64,000 nucleotides of DNA from CAZOWL01 sp964583605. Its GTDB lineage: Bacteria; Pseudomonadota; Gammaproteobacteria; Chromatiales; Chromatiaceae. Positions within the stretch are counted from its first letter, which is position 1, and each line of letters starts with the position of its first letter. The notes under the pieces were generated by a model. The model saw only the letters and a list, made by a program, of their open reading frames with translations, was not told where the DNA came from and did not search any database. A program made the translations under genes and the position numbers. The stretch covers positions 1 to 64,000 of the forward strand of contig CAZOWL010000004.1 of assembly GCA_964583605.1 (NCBI GenBank), given 5' to 3'. Shown here piece by piece: positions 26,612 to 34,991 of the stretch.

Positions 26612-26920
26612 TTAGAGCCAAGCCTGAACCTTGTCATGCTCCGTGGTGAGATCCACGAAGCCGTCATAGTCCACAATCTTGACACCCGGAATGATACGCT
26701 CCTCGGCAAGGCCGCGGGCCTGGACATCCGGACCCAGCACGTAGATGTTCAGCGTATCGAGGGCACGCGCCACCCGATCGGACACCGCCGTATCCCGCAA
26801 CGCGCCATAGACGCCGTCCTCGAACAAGAGCACGGCAGCGCCATCGTCCGCAAACCTCAGACAGGAATCGAGTGCATTGCGCTCGAACGGCGACTTATTG
26901 ATTGTGTGCAAGATAGCCAT
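26612..26920 (-). CDS. dsrH: DsrH, sulfur-transfer subunit
   Basis: 102-residue member of the DsrH/TusB family, part of the DsrE2F2H2 hexamer that passes sulfur to DsrC. It begins MAILHTINKSPFERNALDSCL, so the cysteine at position 20 expected for DsrH is present. It is 14 bp after dsrF. Confidence 0.95.
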   Translation of the reverse strand: MAILHTINKSPFERNALDSCLRFADDGAAVLLFEDGVYGALRDTAVSDRVARALDTLNIYVLGPDVQARGLAEERIIPGVKIVDYDGFVDLTTEHDKVQAWL

Positions 26921-26934
26921 CGACTCCGTTACCC

Positions 26935-27345
26935 CTAGAAGCTGAAGATCACGTCGGCCTGCCCCATGATCTCCTTGGCGCGGGACGCGTCCACGACCTC
27001 GACGATATTATCCTTCTCCTCACCCGACTCCCAGTCTTCCCAGGGGATCTGGACCAGGTCCTCGGCCTTCAGCCCACGAGCGACCAGCGACTCGCGATCG
27101 ACATAGACACTCTTGACCTCGTAGTCACCGAGTGTGCGATAGGTCGGCGAGAAGTTCTTCATACCGACGGCAGCGGTATCTTGCGTCTTGGTGAGCTGAA
27201 AGACGCCGTCGTCGAGAAACATGAGGCTGACATCTTGATCGAACGCCGCACCGATCAGCACGACCTCGAGTGATTCCCAGGCATAGATGGTCCCGTAGGG
27301 CGCCTTGCGGTTCAGATACAGGAACTTCTTCACGATTTCCGACAC
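26935..27345 (-). CDS. dsrF: DsrF, sulfur-transfer subunit without cysteine
   Basis: 136 residues from the GTG at 27345 (GGAGG five bases upstream). The in-frame TTG at 27360 overlaps dsrE and is less likely. It has the DsrF/TusC pattern KKFLYLNRKAPYGTIYAWE and GVFQLTKTQDTAAVG MKNFSPTYRTLGDYEV. The whole protein has no cysteine; position 40, in AAFDQDVSLMFLDDG, is Ser. As I recall, the Allochromatium protein has Cys there. DsrF is regarded as structural rather than catalytic in the hexamer, so function may be intact. Confidence 0.94.
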   Translation of the reverse strand: MSEIVKKFLYLNRKAPYGTIYAWESLEVVLIGAAFDQDVSLMFLDDGVFQLTKTQDTAAVGMKNFSPTYRTLGDYEVKSVYVDRESLVARGLKAEDLVQIPWEDWESGEEKDNIVEVVDASRAKEIMGQADVIFSF

Positions 27346-27356
27346 AAGCGCCTCCC

Positions 27357-27749
27357 TCAATCGCCGAAGACGACGAGACGGTCCGATTGAATCGCCGCCT
27401 CGACCAATTGACCCAGTCCCGAGATGCGGAAACGCGGATGGATGTTCGTCGCATCCTTGCCGTTGCGCTTCGCCTCTCCCTCGTCGACGATGCCGCGGCG
27501 CTGGGCGGCGGCCACGCAGACGACCATGTCGAGATCGTGCTCATCGGCCAGCTCGGCCCAGCGATTCACGACGTTGCGGTCGTCCTGAGGTGGCGTCGTG
27601 AGCCTCGAGGAGTTGTAGACGCCGTCGTGGTAGAAGAACACGCGCATAATCTCATGGCCTTTGGCCAGCGCGGCCTTGGTGAAATAGTAGGCCGAATCGG
27701 ACGACTGGTGCTGGTATGGCCCTTCGTTGATCTGAATAGCAAACTTCAT
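27357..27749 (-). CDS. dsrE: DsrE, sulfur-transfer catalytic subunit
   Basis: 130-residue member of the DsrE/TusD family. The active-site cysteine lies at residue 78 in LDMVVCVAAAQRRG, exactly as known for DsrE. In the DsrEFH hexamer this cysteine carries the persulfide handed to DsrC. It is preceded by a 200 bp gap after dsrB and followed by dsrF with the start codons nearly overlapping. Confidence 0.96.
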   Translation of the reverse strand: MKFAIQINEGPYQHQSSDSAYYFTKAALAKGHEIMRVFFYHDGVYNSSRLTTPPQDDRNVVNRWAELADEHDLDMVVCVAAAQRRGIVDEGEAKRNGKDATNIHPRFRISGLGQLVEAAIQSDRLVVFGD

Positions 27750-27949
27750 CGTAATTTCTTCTCGCCTCCTCGCGTCGGTCCTAGCTCGAACCGATCCGGA
27801 TTGCGACCCATCCGGGCCCAGGCATCGCCCGACCCGGACACCTCCTCTGCGGTCCGCGTCATTGTGCCTCGCTCAAGGTATCGCCAGCGCCGGCCGGGGC
27901 GTTACCCGAGCGCGCGCGACACTGAGCCGCTGAGCCGGCTAGCGCATGA

Positions 27950-29020
27950 CTAGAAGCGGATGTAGGTCGAAGCATTAAAGCTGTTACGCGCGCCGCGCCA
28001 GGTATCGATGTGATACTTGGTGAACGGCAGCTCGACCTCCTCAAAGAAGCGCGGCCATCCGATGCGCTCAATCCACTCATTGATCCGCTCCCAATCACGG
28101 GCACCCTCTTTGTAGGCCTTCAGGATGCGCTTGACGATCGCGGTCGCCTCGGGCCAGCGGGGCGGATTGTTCGGGATGCCGGCGGCGACCAACTTTTGGA
28201 AGGTGGGCTTGCCGCGCGCATTGGAGTGATTACCCCCGACCCAGATGGCGAGCTTGGTGTGCTCAGCGTCGTTGATCTGCATCGGCGGACAGGGCGGGTA
28301 GCAGGCCCCACAGCAGATGCACTTGCGCTCGTCGACCTCGAGTGACGGCTTGCCGTTGACCATCGCCGGGCGAATCGCCGCGACCGGGCAACGCGCGACG
28401 ACAGACGGCCGCTCGCAGACATTGGCCACCAGGTCGTGGTTGATCTTCGGCGGCTTGGTGTGCTGAACATTGATCGCGATATCTCCCTGCCCGCCGCAGT
28501 TGATCTGGCAGCAGGAGGTGGTGATATGCACGCGGTTCGGCATGTTCGTGTTGCGGAACTCGTCGATCAGCTCGTCCATCATGGCCTTCACGACCCCCGA
28601 CGCATCGGTGCCCGGGATGTCGCAATGCAGCCAGCCCTGGGTGTGGGAGATCATGGTCACCGAGTTCTGGGTGCCGCCGACGACGAAGCCCGCCTCCTCC
28701 AGGGCCTGAACCAGGGGCTCGACCTTCGCCTTGTCCTTGACGAGGAACTCGATGTTGGATCGCAGCGTGAAATGGACATAGCCGTCGGCGTACTGATCAC
28801 CGATGTCGCAGAGCTTGCGCAACGTGAAGACGTCCAAGATGCGCTGCGTACCGGCCTTCACGGTCCAAATCTCATCGCCGCTGTAAGCGACGTGACGAAG
28901 CACGCCAGGCCGCGGGTGCTCGTGGTACTTCCACTGGCCGAAGTTCTTGCGCATCACCGGATGCATGTACTGCCAAGGATCGGGACAGCCGGACTCGATG
29001 GGCTCTCGCATTTGGGCCAT
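27950..29020 (-). CDS. dsrB: Reverse-type dissimilatory sulfite reductase beta subunit DsrB
   Basis: 356 residues from the ATG at 29020 (GGAGG seven bases upstream; the frame is open to 29185 but that part overlaps the dsrA end). It contains the siroheme/4Fe-4S region with CCQINCGGQGDIA, and an inserted ferredoxin domain KCICCGACYPPCPPMQI. With DsrA it oxidises sulfane sulfur bound to DsrC to sulfite. The C terminus is typical (FFEEVELPFTKYHIDTWRG). Confidence 0.97.
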   Translation of the reverse strand: MAQMREPIESGCPDPWQYMHPVMRKNFGQWKYHEHPRPGVLRHVAYSGDEIWTVKAGTQRILDVFTLRKLCDIGDQYADGYVHFTLRSNIEFLVKDKAKVEPLVQALEEAGFVVGGTQNSVTMISHTQGWLHCDIPGTDASGVVKAMMDELIDEFRNTNMPNRVHITTSCCQINCGGQGDIAINVQHTKPPKINHDLVANVCERPSVVARCPVAAIRPAMVNGKPSLEVDERKCICCGACYPPCPPMQINDAEHTKLAIWVGGNHSNARGKPTFQKLVAAGIPNNPPRWPEATAIVKRILKAYKEGARDWERINEWIERIGWPRFFEEVELPFTKYHIDTWRGARNSFNASTYIRF

Positions 29021-29114
29021 CGCATTGCCTCCAAACAGCTCGAAAAAGGGAATTGGAACCGAATCGGCGCCGCGGTGGGCTCCCGCACCGACGGCGTCTC
29101 GTCGAATGACCTGG

Positions 29115-30368
29115 CTACTGGGCCCCTGCGGCCTGCCGCTCGAACCATTCTGTGGCGGCCTCGTCCCAGCCGTCCATCCGGACATAGGAGCTCTGCCGCG
29201 GATGGCTCAGCATGTTCGGATCCGGCTCGACGCCGATCCCCTCGAGGAAGTTGGCCAGCCCAATGCGCTCGATCATCTCGCCGCAGCGCTCATGCTCGAG
29301 CCCGTTCTCGGCCCAAAAATCGATGATCGTCTCGGCGAGCTCGACCAGAGACTCATAGTCCTCCTCGGTCTCGAGCTTCTTGAACGGCACGATCACGGTA
29401 CCCATCAGATCGCCGATCTTGAGGGTGCGCTTGCCACCGATGAGGATAGTCACGCCCTTATCGTCGCCGGGGTGGAGCGCCTTCGGCATCACGTTCAAAC
29501 AGTGCATACAGCGCACGCAATCACGGTTGTTCACCGCGAGGGTATCGTCGTCGTTCAGCGACAAGGCGTGCGTCGGGCAACGCGTGACCACGTTGTCGAT
29601 GATGTATTGACGGCCCTTCTCGGCGACATATGCCTTCACCTCATCCTGGTCGACCTTCATGTCGTCGCGCCAGGTGCCGATGACGGCGAAATCGGACCGC
29701 TCGATCGCGTTCTGGCAGTCATTGGCGCAGCCCGAGACCTTGAACTTGAACTTGTAGGGCAAGGCCGGACGGTGCACGTCATCGGTAAAGTTGTTGACGA
29801 GCGCGCGGTGGGCCTTGAGCTCATTTGTGCACGACATCTCGCAACGGGCCGAGCCGACACAGGACATTGCCGTGCGCACGCAGGGGCCGGCGCCACCTAG
29901 GTCCCAACCGTACTCGTTGATCTCGTCAAAGAAGTGCTGGGTCGCCTGCGTGTTGGCGCCAATGAACATGATGTTGCCGGTCTGCCCGTGGAAGGTCACC
30001 AGCCCGGAGCCGTGCTTCTCCCAGCTGTCGGCCAGCTGGCGCAGAATCGCCGTCGTGTAGTGATTTCCGGCCGGCGGCTGGACGCGCAAGGTGTGAAACT
30101 CTTTCGACTTGGGGAAGGCCTTGCCGACCTCGGAGAAGCGCGGGATGATCCCGCCCCCGTACCCGTAGACGGAGACCGTACCGCCCTTCCAATAACCTTT
30201 GCGCGTCTCGTACGAGTGCTCCAGCTGACCGAGCAGGTCATTCGTCATCTCATTGATGCGGCTGTCGGGATGCTCGTCGCGCAAGCGCTTAATGCCAGAG
30301 ATGAAGCTCGGCCAGGGTCCGCTCTCCAACTGATCCAGCATCGGGGTCGGGTGTCTTTCGGTTGTCAT
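29115..30368 (-). CDS. dsrA: Reverse-type dissimilatory sulfite reductase alpha subunit DsrA
   Basis: 417 residues, close in sequence and length to the Allochromatium protein. Landmarks: MLDQLESGPWPSFISGIKRL at the start, WKGGTVSVYGYGGGIIPRFS, CVGSARCEMSCTNE and KVSGCANDCQNAIERSDFA for the coupled siroheme/4Fe-4S cluster, and a ferredoxin insertion RDCVRCMHCLNVMPKALHPGDDKG. GGGAGA lies about nine bases before the ATG at 30368. It is the first gene of the dsr operon, 94 bp before dsrB. Confidence 0.98.
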   Translation of the reverse strand: MTTERHPTPMLDQLESGPWPSFISGIKRLRDEHPDSRINEMTNDLLGQLEHSYETRKGYWKGGTVSVYGYGGGIIPRFSEVGKAFPKSKEFHTLRVQPPAGNHYTTAILRQLADSWEKHGSGLVTFHGQTGNIMFIGANTQATQHFFDEINEYGWDLGGAGPCVRTAMSCVGSARCEMSCTNELKAHRALVNNFTDDVHRPALPYKFKFKVSGCANDCQNAIERSDFAVIGTWRDDMKVDQDEVKAYVAEKGRQYIIDNVVTRCPTHALSLNDDDTLAVNNRDCVRCMHCLNVMPKALHPGDDKGVTILIGGKRTLKIGDLMGTVIVPFKKLETEEDYESLVELAETIIDFWAENGLEHERCGEMIERIGLANFLEGIGVEPDPNMLSHPRQSSYVRMDGWDEAATEWFERQAAGAQ

Positions 30369-30679
30369 TATGCTGTCTCTCCCATAGTCAGATTATCGAG
30401 CGGGGCTGAGTGGCCGCCGTCCTGCATGAGGGTCGTCGCGGTTTTCCGCATCCCTCCAAGGTTTAGAATCGGGCCCTAGGCTGCAGGGCCAACGCCGAAC
30501 GAGAGCCAAGCCCCTGCCGCCAATACTCACTATAGGCGCAGACCAAGGTTGGGGGCCATTCCACCTTGGGGGGAGGCGCCGCCTATGTCCCTATCCCCTT
30601 GGAGATATTTGAGCAGGAAATCGCTACACCCTAGTTCCAGACAAAAAACGTTGGGAATCCTAGAGGGTGGACGCAGAGA
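30369..30679. promoter_or_regulatory. Divergent control region between dsrA and the TauD-like gene
   Basis: 311 bp without a gene. It must hold the dsr promoter (minus strand) and the promoter of the plus-strand group. A short inverted repeat, CCAAGG at about 30542 and CCTTGG at about 30564, is visible, and the right side is AT-richer than its surroundings. I could not assign -35/-10 boxes with confidence. Confidence 0.5.
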
Positions 30680-31612
30680 ATGTCAACATTTTCTAATATT
30701 CGTAAACACGGAACGAGACACACTCGAGCGACAAGTGCCGGCATGTGGTCCAATCTCGAGAGCTCCGACATTTACCACGCTTGGCGCGAGCGCAAGCTTG
30801 AGGCCTACCCCCACGACCTGGCCGCCCTTCGGGTCCAGGTCGCTCGCCTCGACAGACCGAGCCCTTCCGAGCTCATGGCGATTCGCGAGCGGGTCGCGCA
30901 GTGCAACATGGCCCTCGTGGCTTGCAGTGACCCGGCACAAATCCGAGCACCTAGCCTCCTTCAGCTCGGGCGCCACCTTGGGCTGGCGCGCGTCGACACC
31001 CATCTTTGCGCCAGCGCGGACGGGGTGAGCCGTATCCGGGTGGAGGCGTCGGGGCCCAGCGGCGAATACATCCCATACACGAATCGATCTCTCAACTGGC
31101 ACACCGATGGCTACTACAACCGGCCGGATAGAAGCGTCCGCGCCTGGATGTTGTTCTGCGTGCAAGACGCCGTCGACGGCGGCGAGAATGCCCTGCTTGA
31201 CCCGGAGATCGCCTATCTGCGCCTGCGCGATAGAGATCCGGAGCTGATCGCAACACTCATGGATCCGCATGCGCTGGAGGTTCCAGCAAACAACCGCGAT
31301 GGCATCACGCTGCGCGAGATGAGCGTCGGCCCCGTCTTCAGTTGCCTGGATGGCGCGCTGCACATGCGCTACACGGCACGCGCGCGCCACGCCCGATGGC
31401 GCGCCACAGCGACGACCGACGCGGCCAGAGCCGCACTGACGAGCTTGTTTTCAAGCCAGGACAACTACATCTATCGCCACAAGCTGAAGCCAGGCGAGGG
31501 GTTCGTCACGAATAATGTGCTGCACAATCGCTCGAGCTTCGACACATCCGTATCCCCCCGCGCCGGACGAGAGTTGTTACGGGTGCGTTATCTCGATCGG
31601 ATCGGCGCCTAG
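30680..31612 (+). CDS. TauD/TfdA-like Fe(II)/2-oxoglutarate dioxygenase
   Basis: 310 residues from the ATG at 30680; an internal ATG at 30743 (MWSNLESSDIYHAWRERKLE) may be the true start. The metal-binding triad of the family is visible: NWHTDGYYN (first His and Asp) at about residue 139 and VLHNRSSF (second His) near 284, followed by Arg residues in LLRVRYLDR for 2-oxoglutarate. The substrate is unknown; members act on taurine, betaines and other compounds. It opens the group transcribed away from dsrA and may be co-regulated with sulfur oxidation. Confidence 0.78.
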   Translation: MSTFSNIRKHGTRHTRATSAGMWSNLESSDIYHAWRERKLEAYPHDLAALRVQVARLDRPSPSELMAIRERVAQCNMALVACSDPAQIRAPSLLQLGRHLGLARVDTHLCASADGVSRIRVEASGPSGEYIPYTNRSLNWHTDGYYNRPDRSVRAWMLFCVQDAVDGGENALLDPEIAYLRLRDRDPELIATLMDPHALEVPANNRDGITLREMSVGPVFSCLDGALHMRYTARARHARWRATATTDAARAALTSLFSSQDNYIYRHKLKPGEGFVTNNVLHNRSSFDTSVSPRAGRELLRVRYLDRIGA

Positions 31613-31669
31613 GATTAAGCGTGCGGCGCATCCGCAGGGGCCAGCTAGAGAGGAGTGAGGCGAAGAACC

Positions 31670-31861
31670 ATGCTCAGGCTTAGTGACATACTCGTAGAGC
31701 ATAAGGAGGTCGAATCTTTCGACGAGCTCCTGCCGCTAGTCCAGTCCGTCGCGAAAGGCGGCGAGCGGTTCTTTCGTATCGATGTGAAACCGCCGTATCC
31801 GGACACGCCGGAGAATTGGGAAGATCGCCTCGAGGCGGCATTTAGCGGTCTGGTTCGCTAG
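31670..31861 (+). CDS. Small protein of unknown function
   Basis: 63 residues from the ATG at 31670, with GAGG about nine bases upstream. The sequence is acidic and probably helical (LSDILVEHKEVESFDELLPLVQ), ending PENWEDRLEAAFSGLVR. It has no signal peptide, cysteine or recognisable motif. It lies 57 bp after the TauD-like gene and 29 bp before the next gene, so it belongs to that unit. Confidence 0.65.
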   Translation: MLRLSDILVEHKEVESFDELLPLVQSVAKGGERFFRIDVKPPYPDTPENWEDRLEAAFSGLVR

Positions 31862-31890
31862 TCGGAATCGCTCGAGTACGGTCCTGGATC

Positions 31891-32667
31891 ATGACGACCA
31901 AGTTTTACGACATCACCAACACCTACCTCCGGGACACGATCGCTGACCCCCTGTTTTACCGGCCTATAGAGGCAGGTGCCCTGGAATCGCACCTCACGGC
32001 TCTGAGAGAGCGCCTTCAGGCACTCGAACGTCGCCGTGCGCCGGCCCAACAACTGGCCGATATCAAGCTGCAGATCTCTCGGGCCGTCGTCACTCTTGGC
32101 CGCGGGGAGGAGGCCTGGGCGCTGGCGCGCGAGGCCTTCGATGTCTTCATCGCGACCGAGGAGTTCGAGCCGGCCGCCGACGCCTGCGATGTCCTCTTCC
32201 AATGTAATCAACCACTTTCCCTGGCCGCACTGGGCCAGGGCATTTGGCTCGCAGTCACCTATCCGATCGACGTCGAGCTCGCGGTCGAGCTCATCACGCA
32301 TGTCGTGGATGAGACGCCGGATGAGTCGGATGGGGCTGCAGTCGCGGCCACAACAGCCCACTTCCTCGCCGACCTCCGGGCGGAAGGCAAGACCCGAGAG
32401 AACTTGATGTTCTTTACCAGTCAACTGCTCGGCAAGGTCGCTCGCCAACACAGTGGTGTCCTCACGCAACAAGCATTCGACGATTGGATGCAGCGATTGG
32501 AGCTGCGCGAGCCCTATAAGTTCCTGGTACGCTTACGCAACATCATTGACGTCCTCGTCCAGGACCAGTGGTGGTTCGACCGTGATCTGTTGCTGGCGCG
32601 TTTGCCAGCCGAGGCGGGCCGCGTTGTCGACCCTATCCGGCCGAGCGGCGCGAGTGGCGACGGCTAG
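31891..32667 (+). CDS. Helical protein of unknown function in the dsr-divergent group
   Basis: 258 residues, almost entirely predicted helix with TPR-like spacing (AHLTALRERLQALERRRAPAQ-like N-terminal part, then GRGEEAWALAREAFDVFIATEEFEPAADACDVLF). No signal peptide or catalytic motif is evident. I do not recognise the family. It is 29 bp after the 63-residue gene and 68 bp before the Cas6-like gene, so a shared transcript is likely. Confidence 0.7.
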   Translation: MTTKFYDITNTYLRDTIADPLFYRPIEAGALESHLTALRERLQALERRRAPAQQLADIKLQISRAVVTLGRGEEAWALAREAFDVFIATEEFEPAADACDVLFQCNQPLSLAALGQGIWLAVTYPIDVELAVELITHVVDETPDESDGAAVAATTAHFLADLRAEGKTRENLMFFTSQLLGKVARQHSGVLTQQAFDDWMQRLELREPYKFLVRLRNIIDVLVQDQWWFDRDLLLARLPAEAGRVVDPIRPSGASGDG

Positions 32668-32735
32668 CAACCGCCGTCCACCCTCATCGAGATCGATGAC
32701 GATCGCGCCCCGTCACTCCCTGCGGAATCAGCGAG

Positions 32736-33422
32736 ATGTACTGGCAAGAGGATGAGCTGACGGCCGAAATCGCCGTCCCAGACGACATCATCGACGTCCA
32801 ATTCGCGGTGACCGGGCAACGCATCCCAGTCGACCACGGCTACACGCTCGGGCGCGCCATCGCCAACCTGTTACCCGTCAGCCTGATGCAGGGCATCGGC
32901 GTGCATATCATTCACGTCGCTGGATCGCAAAACGGGTGGCAGCGCCCGGCCCACAGCCCGCACGAATATCTGGCTCTCTCTCGCCGCACCAAGCTGACGA
33001 TCCGCCTACCCAAGGAGCGCGCCGAGGAGGTTACGCAGACATTGCGTGGAAGAATCCTCGACGTTGGCGGCTGCCCGTTAGCCATCGGGGACGCCAAACA
33101 TCGATGCCTGAGCAAAGAGACGACGCTGTTCGCTCGCTACATCGTCGACGCACGCGAACAGGGCGAGACCGAGCTCTCGCAGTGGGCAACCGACGCGCTG
33201 CAGGAGATCGGGGTGCGTGCGCGCAAGATGCTGTGCGGCAAGTCCACGCCGCTCTGGACCCCAGATGGTCCGATCCTCACACGCAGTCTACTGCTCGCCA
33301 GCCTTAGTCTCGATGACGCGATCCTCTTGCAGCAGTGGGGTCTCGGGCCTGGACGGGAGATGGGATGCGGCCTGTTCATACCGCACAAGGGCGTCGAGGC
33401 CGTCCAGAATCCCGCGCGTTAG
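32736..33422 (+). CDS. Cas6/Cmx6-like protein (type I-MYXAN family), orphan
   Basis: 228 residues resembling the Cas6/Cmx6 CRISPR RNA endonuclease family. The N terminus reads DVQFAVTGQRIPVDHGYTLGRAIANLLP, then GIGVHIIHVAG. The middle has RTKLTIRLPKERAEEV and GRILDVGGCPLAIG. The C terminus has LLASLSLDDAILLQQWGLGPGREMGCGLFIPH, with the glycine-rich RAMP loop near the end. No other cas gene and no CRISPR array lie within the window. A catalytic His could not be assigned. Its place between dsr and a DsrC paralogue suggests another RNA-related role, but this is inference from neighbours. Confidence 0.7.
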   Translation: MYWQEDELTAEIAVPDDIIDVQFAVTGQRIPVDHGYTLGRAIANLLPVSLMQGIGVHIIHVAGSQNGWQRPAHSPHEYLALSRRTKLTIRLPKERAEEVTQTLRGRILDVGGCPLAIGDAKHRCLSKETTLFARYIVDAREQGETELSQWATDALQEIGVRARKMLCGKSTPLWTPDGPILTRSLLLASLSLDDAILLQQWGLGPGREMGCGLFIPHKGVEAVQNPAR

Positions 33423-33617
33423 GCCGCGATCCCGGCCTCCTCGTTCCCGACACGACGGATCGCGGAAGCGATTCAACGTCCCCACGCGCGCTGTGTCGAC
33501 TTTCCTCTCGTATCATTATTTGATAAATTTCAGATGGTTTGGATAAGCCCGCGGCAAGAGGGCTGGTACCAAGGCGGCATCTCACTGATAGCCTACCCGT
33601 CCGAGAGGAATGACAAG

Positions 33618-33956
33618 ATGTCCATTGAAGTCAACGGCAAGTCGATCGAGCTCACCGAGGCCGGCTACCTCGTCAACCATGCCGATTGGGACGAGGAGGT
33701 CGCGGGTGCGCTGGCTGAAGCCGAAGGCATCGCACTGACCGACAGGCACTGGGATATCATCCGCTACCTGCGCGACGAGTACATCAGCAACAATCAGAAT
33801 CAGCCCATGGAACGGGTCGTCCTCAAGGAGATGAGCAAGCGGTGGGCCGCCAAGTTGACGAGCAAGGACCTCTACCAGCTCTTTCCGCTGGCGCCGACGA
33901 AACAAGGCACCAAGATCGCCGGGCTGCCTCAAGTCAGGCGCAAGGGCGGCTACTGA
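33618..33956 (+). CDS. Cysteine-free DsrC/TusE paralogue
   Basis: 112 residues from the ATG at 33618 (GAGAGGAA upstream). The DsrC fold is clear: MSIEVNGKSIELTEAGYLVNH, LTDRHWDIIRYLRDEYI, KDLYQLFPLAPTKQGTK. Both redox cysteines are gone: the position of Cys98 is Thr in KQGTKIAGLP and the tail ends RRKGGY. It has no cysteine anywhere, so it cannot carry sulfur. DsrC-like proteins without cysteines have been proposed to be regulatory. It stands 195 bp after the Cas6-like gene, behind an AT-rich stretch (around 33505-33535) that may hold its own promoter. Confidence 0.93.
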   Translation: MSIEVNGKSIELTEAGYLVNHADWDEEVAGALAEAEGIALTDRHWDIIRYLRDEYISNNQNQPMERVVLKEMSKRWAAKLTSKDLYQLFPLAPTKQGTKIAGLPQVRRKGGY

Positions 33957-33957
33957 G

Positions 33958-34106
33958 CTTACTATGCAATTCGCGAAGCCCGTTTGCTCCCTCGCCCTCT
34001 GGGGGACGGTTGGGAGAAGGTTGGGAGAAGGTTGGGGTGAGGGAACGATCGGGGGCGAGGCGACATCTGATCATCTGGGGCGCTCGCCTCGTCCATGATC
34101 GTTAGG
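33958..34106 (-). repeat. Dispersed palindromic repeat, copy B
   Basis: Full-length copy, minus orientation, between the DsrC paralogue and osmC. Its tail (CATAGTAAG on the minus strand) begins two bases after the stop codon of the DsrC paralogue. The internal CCAACCCTCTC block is present about three times in tandem, which makes this copy about 20 bp longer than the others. Confidence 0.9.
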
Positions 34107-34224
34107 GCCGATCGCTCATCCGCGCTTCGCCCGCCCCTCTTGCGCGCGACCAAGATCGGCGATCGCGCCAGCGAGGCCGTTCTGAACAAGACTCTGGACA
34201 AACTGCAACCTGGGAGAAATCTAC

Positions 34225-34641
34225 ATGCCATCGGTCGTCACCCGCCATAACGGCGACATGGTCTTCGAGACACAAGTCGGCGAGCACCGCGTCCTCAACG
34301 ACGTCATGCCGACGCCTGAGTGGGGCGGCAAAGGCCGGCACCCAACACCACCCGACTATTTTGTGACGTCCATCTCATCCTGTATTGCCGCATTCGTGGT
34401 GCAGTATTGCGATCGCTCGGGTATCGACAGCCGCGACATGACGGTGGAGATGAGCTTCGAGAAGGGTGAGAAGCCGGCCCATCTGAAGGACTTTGTGGTC
34501 CAGATCACCCTTCCCCATGCCACCGTCGGCGAGCGCATGGCAGCACTGAAACGGGCCGCCGAATACTGCACAGTGCACGAGACGATCACGCGGATGCAGG
34601 ACGGAATCGCCATCGAGGTTCGCGACAAGACATCGGCTTGA
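34225..34641 (+). CDS. OsmC family thiol peroxidase-like protein
   Basis: 138-residue OsmC/Ohr-superfamily protein, a group that reduces organic hydroperoxides through two cysteines. Both are present: SSCIAAFVVQYC near residue 52 and EYCTVHETI near residue 113. GGGAGA precedes the ATG at 34225. It follows the DsrC paralogue and repeat copy B on the same strand. A role in coping with reactive sulfur species is plausible but not shown. Confidence 0.9.
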   Translation: MPSVVTRHNGDMVFETQVGEHRVLNDVMPTPEWGGKGRHPTPPDYFVTSISSCIAAFVVQYCDRSGIDSRDMTVEMSFEKGEKPAHLKDFVVQITLPHATVGERMAALKRAAEYCTVHETITRMQDGIAIEVRDKTSA

Positions 34642-34991
34642 CGCGCGCCCCGAGACCAGTCGCCCGGGAGCAATCAACGCCGCGTTGCGGCGGCACCTCC
34701 GGATCGAGCTCATAGGCCGACCATCCTCACGGGCAGGGTGGCGGTCATCAGGGTACAAGGATTGGCTGCCGTAGCTTAGGTTGCTGGAGCAACCACCCGG
34801 GCCCCTCAAGATCCGTGTACGGCATTATTGGAAGGATGCTGGTCATGGGCCGCGACTTAGTGCTAGATAGGGATGATTTGCCGCTCCGGTCCGCTCGGCG
34901 GAGCGGCACGCACGACACCCCAGGACTCCACGCCAACGGCGCGACCCGGCGGCGCCTCCTCTCGCTCCCAATCCTCGCCCAACCCATCAGC
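34642..34991. other. Gap between osmC and the porin gene
   Basis: 350 bp with no convincing gene. The open frame that leads into the porin begins at 34815 but its early part has no porin-like or signal-like character, so I treat it as leader. Confidence 0.4.

Noticed and set aside
32700..34110. Possible CRISPR array near the Cas6-like gene
   Set aside because: I looked for evenly spaced direct repeats around it and found none. The only repeat nearby is copy B of the dispersed palindrome, which has no spacers.
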